Source: Catellatospora tritici (GTDB taxonomy: Bacteria; Actinomycetota; Actinomycetes; Mycobacteriales; Micromonosporaceae). Taken from it: a stretch of 64,000 bases of DNA. How positions within the stretch are numbered: position 1 is the stretch's first letter; the number at the start of each line of letters is the position of its first letter. The position numbers and the translations under genes were made by a program. This document shows, piece by piece, positions 59,865 through 64,000 of the stretch. The stretch covers positions 47,907 through 111,906 of the forward strand of contig NZ_JAHRCY010000025.1 in assembly GCF_019083965.1 (NCBI RefSeq), written 5' to 3'. The notes beneath the pieces were generated by a model, which had not been told where the DNA came from, searched no databases, and worked only from the letters and a program-made list of their open reading frames with translations.

Positions 59865-60092
59865 TCAGGCCGCGTCGATCGCGGTCAGCACCTCGCGCAG
59901 CGTGCGGTGTGCCGCCTCGTACGCCTCCAGCTGCTCCGCCAGGGGCAGCTCGGCGGTGTTGGCGACCGCGCGCACGGCCGCGTCGACCGCGTGATGGCCG
60001 GTCGGACCTGGCATCAGCGTCGCCGGGCTCGGCACCGGACGCGGTCCGGGCGTACCCGTCGAGAACGACAGCGGCAGCTGCGGCGAACTCAT
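59865..60092 (-). CDS. Small conserved actinobacterial protein (Rv1693-like)
   Basis: A 75-residue protein: Pro-rich first half (LSFSTGTPGPRPVPSP) and a C-terminal helix hairpin (VRAVANTAELPLAEQLEAYEAAHRTLREVLTAID). Its position directly before tlyA matches the small Rv1693-type gene. Function unknown. Overlaps the preceding gene stop by 4 bases (ATGA). Confidence 0.78.
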   Translation of the reverse strand: MSSPQLPLSFSTGTPGPRPVPSPATLMPGPTGHHAVDAAVRAVANTAELPLAEQLEAYEAAHRTLREVLTAIDAA

Positions 60093-60898
60093 GACCCGGC
60101 CCTACCGGCGGCCGCCTTCTTGGCCGGGGCCTTCTTGGCAGCGGCCTTGGTCACGGTCGCCTTGGTCGCCGCGGCCTTGACCGGCTCGCTCTTGGCAGGT
60201 GCCGCCTTCGCGGGCTCGGCCTTGGCGGAAGCCTTGGTGGCGCCCTTCTTGACCGGTGCCTTCTTCGCCGCGACAGGCACGTCGTCGGCCGCCTTCGGCG
60301 CGGCGACAGCGGCAGGCGCCGCGGCGGTGACCGGCTCGGCCTGCGCGACCGGCTCGGTCGGCGTGGCGGACGCCACCGGCTTGGCCGGGGTGGCCTTGGC
60401 CACAGCCTTCTTCGCGACCGTCTTCTTTGCCACGACCTTGACGGCGGGCTTCGGCTCGACCGGCTTCGACTCGGCAGGCTTTGACTGCGCGGGTGCCGTC
60501 GCGGCGGCCGGGGCCGGGCTCGCGACAGCGGGGGCGGCGGCAGCCGCGGCGTGGGCCTCGTGCAGCTCGCGCTCCAGGTCCTCGATCCGGGCGGTCAGCG
60601 TGGCGACCTCCTCGGCGGTGGCCAGGCCGACCCGGCCCAGCGCACGGTCGAGCTCCAGCCGCACGATCCGGGTGACCGCCTCCCGGTTCGCCAGCCCGGT
60701 GCTGACCAGGTCCTCCGCCATCGCCTGCAGTTGCGTGGCGGTGGCTCCGCTCTTGCCCAGCAGTTCCTTGGCCGCCTTGCGGACGGTCTTCTCGGCCTTC
60801 TTCTTCGACGCCTCGGTGAGCCCGAACGCCAGCTCAAGGTACGCCTTGACCACGTCCTGGACCGGTTCGCTCGACTTGGTTGCCACTGCTGTCACCAT
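60089..60898 (-). CDS. Phasin-like helical protein with Lys/Ala-rich tail
   Basis: A 269-residue protein. The first 125 residues are helical (PVQDVVKAYLELAFGLTEASKKKAEKTVRK, LDRALGRVGLATAEEVATLTARIEDLERELHEA), resembling the phasin/poly-hydroxyalkanoate granule group. The remainder is Lys/Ala/Pro-rich with repeats such as VAKKTVAKKAVAKATPAKP, like histone H1-type or mycobacterial HU tails. DNA, RNA or granule binding is possible. ATG at 60898 with agga upstream. Confidence 0.78.
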   Translation of the reverse strand: MVTAVATKSSEPVQDVVKAYLELAFGLTEASKKKAEKTVRKAAKELLGKSGATATQLQAMAEDLVSTGLANREAVTRIVRLELDRALGRVGLATAEEVATLTARIEDLERELHEAHAAAAAAPAVASPAPAAATAPAQSKPAESKPVEPKPAVKVVAKKTVAKKAVAKATPAKPVASATPTEPVAQAEPVTAAAPAAVAAPKAADDVPVAAKKAPVKKGATKASAKAEPAKAAPAKSEPVKAAATKATVTKAAAKKAPAKKAAAGRAGS

Positions 60899-60992
60899 CC
60901 ATCCTGCCGACTGACGTACCCGGAAAGGGCCCGCCCACGACCCCGCCGAACGACGGCGGAACGGGGCAGGCTCCGGCCTACGCGGGTCAAAA

Positions 60993-61805
60993 CTACCGTG
61001 CCGGCACCGCGGGCGCTGTGAAGAGGCCCCCGAGATCAGCCGCCACATAGGTGGGCCGCTGCTGCCCGTCCGCCTTTGCCGCCTCGACGGCGGTCGAGAC
61101 CCCGGTCAATACCAGCAGGCTGTCCATGCCGGCGCGGTGCGCTCCGGCGATGTCGGTGTCGAGCCGATCGCCGACGACCAGTGCCCGGTGCGCGCCCGCC
61201 TGACTCGCGGCGGTGGCGAAAAGGCCCGGCTCGGGCTTGCCCACCACCACGTCCGGCTGCCGCTCCAGCGCCGAGACCAGCACCGCGACCAGGGAACCGT
61301 TGCCGGGCAACGGCCCCCGCGGGGTCGGCAGCGTACGGTCGGTGTTGGTCGCGACCCACCAGGCACCCGCCCGGATCGCCACACTGGCCTCGGCCAGTTG
61401 CGCCCAGCCCACCTCGGGACCGAATCCCTGCACCACGGCGCGCGGGTTGTCCTCGGCGCTGTCGACCGGGCGCAGGCCCGCGTCGACGACCTCGGCCCGC
61501 AGCGCGGCCGCGCCGACCACCAGCACCGGCGAGCCCGGCTCGAGCCGCTGCGCCAGCAGCGCCGCCGCCGCGCCCGCCGAGGTCAGCACCTCGTCAGGCT
61601 GCGCGTCGATGCCCATCCCGCGCAGCAGCGCGGCCACCTCACCGGCGCGCCGAGACGCGTTGTTGGTCGCGAACCGGACCGGCATGCCCTGCGCCCGCAG
61701 CTTCGCGAGCGCATCGACCGCCCCGGCAATGGGGCGGTCGATGAGGTAGAGCACACCGTCGAGGTCGAAGATGACCAGGTCATAAACCTCGACAAGCGCG
61801 GTCAC
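60993..61805 (-). CDS. HAD-IIA family phosphatase
   Basis: A 270-residue haloacid dehalogenase-type phosphatase: motif I VIFDLDGVLYL, FATNNASRRAGEV, capped C2 domain, VVVGKPEPGLF and motif IV VVGDRLDTDIAGAHRAG. Close to NagD/phosphoglycolate/p-nitrophenyl phosphatases; Rv1692, its positional match, acts on glycerol-3-phosphate. GTG start overlapping the TPR gene stop (GTGA). Confidence 0.92.
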   Translation of the reverse strand: MTALVEVYDLVIFDLDGVLYLIDRPIAGAVDALAKLRAQGMPVRFATNNASRRAGEVAALLRGMGIDAQPDEVLTSAGAAAALLAQRLEPGSPVLVVGAAALRAEVVDAGLRPVDSAEDNPRAVVQGFGPEVGWAQLAEASVAIRAGAWWVATNTDRTLPTPRGPLPGNGSLVAVLVSALERQPDVVVGKPEPGLFATAASQAGAHRALVVGDRLDTDIAGAHRAGMDSLLVLTGVSTAVEAAKADGQQRPTYVAADLGGLFTAPAVPAR

Positions 61806-64000
61806 GAGGCAGAGTCCGCCTTCCGCTCGGTCTTGTCGGCCGAGGCCGCGGGCGACGCCGAGTCCTTCTCGTCGAGGTCGTCTTCGCCGTCCTCGTCTTC
61901 GTCGTCCTCGTCTTCGTCGTCCTCGTCGTCTTCTTCGTCGTCGTCCTCGTCGCGGTCGTCGTCTTCGTCGTCGAGGTCGTCCTCATCCTCGTCGTCGTAG
62001 TCGTCGTCCTCGTCGTCGTAATCGTCGTCGTCGTCGTCCTCGTCATCCTCATCGGACTCGAGGTCGTCGGCGGAGTCGCCGGCGGCGCGGGCGGCGGGAC
62101 GGTCGTCGTCCTCATCGGACTCGTCCTCGAGCTCAACACCGTCGAGCTCCAGCAGGCGCTCCGCCGCGTCGGTCACCGCGTCGGTGTCGGCGGCGGCGGC
62201 CTTGGTGAACCACTCCCGCGCCTCCTCGGTACGACCCGACGCCAGCAGCGCGTCGGCGTACGCGTACCGCAGCCGCGGCGCCCAGTCCTCAGTGGACTCC
62301 ACGGTCAGCTCGCGCACCTGCAGCATCGCGGCCGCGGCGTCGTGCTGACCCAGGTCGCTGCGGGCACCGGCGGCGACGATGAGCAGCTCCAGGGCCTCGC
62401 CCTGGCTCATCTTGTCGCGCTCGGCCGCACGGAACAGGTCGATCGCCTTCTCCGGCCGACCCAGCGCGCGCTCGCAGTCGGCCAGCACGGCCAGGTGCGT
62501 CTGCCGCCCGGTCATCCGGTGGTACGTGCGCAGCTCCGCGATGGCGCTGGCCCAGTCACCGGCCTGGTACGCCGCCAGCCCGACCGCCTCGCGGACGACC
62601 GCGATGCGCGAGGCCAGCCGACGTGCGGCCAGCGCGTGCTGCAGTGCCTGCTCGGGGTCGTCGTCCAGCAGCTGACCCGTGGCGACCAGGTGCTTCGCGA
62701 CGGTGTCGGCGACCGGCTTGGCCAGCGACAGCAGCTCGGCACGGACGTCGGCGTCCAGGTCGGACGCGGAGATGTCGTCGGGCAGCTGCGGGGCGGGGCC
62801 GGTCGAACGCTCGTCGCGCTCCTCGCGGGGCGCGTCCTCGCTCTTGAACCCGGCACGGTCATCCGAGCGGGCGAAGTCGCGCCGCTCGCCGCCGCGCTCA
62901 CGGTCACCGCCACGGAAACCGCCGCGGTCACCGCCCTCACGCGAGAAGCCGCCCTCACGACGGTCACCACCGCTGCGGAAGCCGCCTTCACGACGGTCGC
63001 CGTACGCGGGCCGGTCGCCACCGGAGCGGAAGCCACCACCGGAGCGGTCGCCACCGGGACGGTCGCCGCCACTGCGGAAACCACCCTCACGACGGTCGCC
63101 GTACGCGGGCCGGTCGCCGCCGGAGCGGAAGCCGCCCTCACGACGGTCACCGTACGAAGGCCGGTCGCCACCGGAGCGGAAGCCACCACCGGAGCGGTCG
63201 CCACCGGTACGGTCGCCGCCACGGTAGCCGCCCTCACGACGGTCACCGCCGCCGAAACGCTCACGGTCGCCACCGGAGCGGTAGCCGCCACCCTGACGGT
63301 CGCCACCGGGCCGGTCGCCGCCGGAGCGGAAACCACCCTCACGACGCTCGCCATACGAAGGCCGGTCACCACCCGAGCGGAACCCGCCGCCGGAGCGGTC
63401 ACCACCGGTACGGTCACCACCGCTGCGGAACCCGCCGCCACCCTCACGACGGTCACCGTACGAAGGCCGGTCGCCACCCGAACGGAAACCACCGCCGGAG
63501 CGGTCACCACCGGGACGGTCGCCACCGCTGCGGAACCCGCCGCGGTCGCCGCCCTCACGACGGTCACCGTACGAAGGCCGGTCGCCGCCGGAGCGGAAGC
63601 CACCACCGGAGCGGTCGCCACCGGTACGGTCGCCGCCACGGTAGCCGCCCTCACGACGGTCACCGCCGCCGAAACGCTCACGGTCGCCACCGGAGCGGTA
63701 GCCGCCACCCTGACGGTCGCCACCGGGCCGGTCGCCGCCGGAGCGGAAACCACCCTCACGACGCTCGCCATACGAAGGCCGGTCACCACCCGAGCGGAAC
63801 CCGCCGCCGGAGCGGTCACCACCGGTACGGTCACCACCGCTGCGGAACCCGCCGCCACCCTCACGACGGTCACCGTACGAAGGCCGGTCGCCACCCGAAC
63901 GGAAACCACCGCCGGAGCGGTCACCACCGGGACGGTCGCCACCGCTGCGGAACCCGCCGCGGTCGCCGCCCTCACGACGGTCACCGTACGAAGGCCGGTC
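61802..64000 (-). CDS. TPR protein with RGG-like repeat region and acidic tail (5' end outside window)
   Basis: Continuous frame of 732 codons to the stop, open at the window edge; the shorter ATG at 62515 is internal. Three parts: (1) from the edge to about 62850, an Arg/Gly/Ser/Asp-rich region of GGFRSGGDRP, SYGDRREGG, PGGDRSGG units, containing a 417-bp tandem duplication; (2) about 62210-62780, a TPR-like helical region (LVATGQLLDDDPEQALQHAL, LADCERALGRPEKAIDLF, RYAYADALLASGRTEEAREWF); (3) 61802-62130, a tail with long Asp/Glu runs. Rv1691, in the same position, is a TPR protein. The basic-acidic low-complexity ends suggest RNA binding or condensate formation (inference). Confidence 0.85.
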   Translation of the reverse strand, partial: DRPSYGDRREGGDRGGFRSGGDRPGGDRSGGGFRSGGDRPSYGDRREGGGGFRSGGDRTGGDRSGGGFRSGGDRPSYGERREGGFRSGGDRPGGDRQGGGYRSGGDRERFGGGDRREGGYRGGDRTGGDRSGGGFRSGGDRPSYGDRREGGDRGGFRSGGDRPGGDRSGGGFRSGGDRPSYGDRREGGGGFRSGGDRTGGDRSGGGFRSGGDRPSYGERREGGFRSGGDRPGGDRQGGGYRSGGDRERFGGGDRREGGYRGGDRTGGDRSGGGFRSGGDRPSYGDRREGGFRSGGDRPAYGDRREGGFRSGGDRPGGDRSGGGFRSGGDRPAYGDRREGGFRSGGDRREGGFSREGGDRGGFRGGDRERGGERRDFARSDDRAGFKSEDAPREERDERSTGPAPQLPDDISASDLDADVRAELLSLAKPVADTVAKHLVATGQLLDDDPEQALQHALAARRLASRIAVVREAVGLAAYQAGDWASAIAELRTYHRMTGRQTHLAVLADCERALGRPEKAIDLFRAAERDKMSQGEALELLIVAAGARSDLGQHDAAAAMLQVRELTVESTEDWAPRLRYAYADALLASGRTEEAREWFTKAAAADTDAVTDAAERLLELDGVELEDESDEDDDRPAARAAGDSADDLESDEDDEDDDDDDYDDEDDDYDDEDEDDLDDEDDDRDEDDDEEDDEDDEDEDDEDEDGEDDLDEKDSASPAASADKTERKADSAS
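63141..63974 (-). repeat. 417-bp tandem duplication within the RGG-like region
   Basis: Copies 63141-63557 and 63558-63974 are near-identical (one difference noticed, near 63168), and a third begins at 63975 and leaves the window. 417 is a multiple of three, so 139 residues are repeated in frame. Shorter FRSGGDRP-type units repeat inside each copy. Confidence 0.85.

Noticed and set aside
62512..63984. 490-residue Val/Ala/Thr-rich ORF on the minus strand
   Set aside because: It is the out-of-frame reading of the RGG-like repeats of the TPR gene. The correct frame runs unbroken from 64000 to the stop at 61802.

Overview
The window is a very GC-rich bacterial chromosome segment with nearly gap-free operons, many GTG/TTG starts, frequent 4-base ATGA/GTGA overlaps and C/G-ending codons. 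These traits, together with mycosin/ESX-like proteins, SteA/SteB, an Hrp1-like CBS protein and a TlyA-NadK-RecN block, point to an actinomycete. Dispersed GGGCCC-centred palindromes and the overall gene set suggest the Micromonosporaceae (Actinoplanes/Catellatospora/Micromonospora type); that family assignment is inference. No rRNA, tRNA, CRISPR array, transposase or integrase was seen.

Layout. 0-3 kb: end of a LytTR response regulator, then a DUF485 protein and an acetate-type sodium:solute symporter. 3-16 kb: accessory metabolism and stress genes: Hrp1-like CBS protein, uridine-kinase-like protein, deoxyribosyltransferase-NUDIX fusion, inositol-phosphatase-like enzyme, hydrolase and PadR pair sharing an operator, Ski2-like helicase, ThrE-type exporter, methyltransferase, an AlkB-like dioxygenase behind a LexA-type box, and two NUDIX genes (one fused to a YunG-like domain). 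16-23 kb: a membrane Ser/Thr kinase with a beta-propeller sensor, MscL, a three-gene type III polyketide cluster (synthase, methyltransferase, flavoprotein), an ArsR-SRPBCC pair and a small copper-chaperone-like protein.

23-64 kb follows the order known from Mycobacterium tuberculosis Rv1691-Rv1713, read on the minus strand: TPR protein, HAD phosphatase, small protein, tlyA, nadK, recN, steA, steB, pyrG, NUDIX, parA, scpA, scpB, rluB, cmk, der. Lineage-specific additions sit inside it: murJ, a MraY-like protein, a glycosyltransferase and a large phosphatase-like membrane protein between steB and pyrG, and ald before parA. The largest addition is a block of about 12 kb between rluB and cmk (25.3-37.5 kb). 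It holds a WXG100-like/YbaB pair, endonuclease V, a NUDIX enzyme, a secreted lysozyme-like protein, a giant T7SS-type polymorphic toxin ORF with an out-of-frame immunity-like gene nested inside it, and a lower-GC cassette of two ESX-like proteins plus a mycosin protease.

The most unusual items are that toxin/mycosin island, the TPR protein at the right edge with an RGG-like N-terminal region carrying a 417-bp tandem duplication, the alkylresorcinol-type gene cluster, and several clear regulatory elements (SOS box, PafBC-like recN promoter, PadR operator, a hairpin over the der start codon). Several families of intergenic inverted repeats recur through the window.
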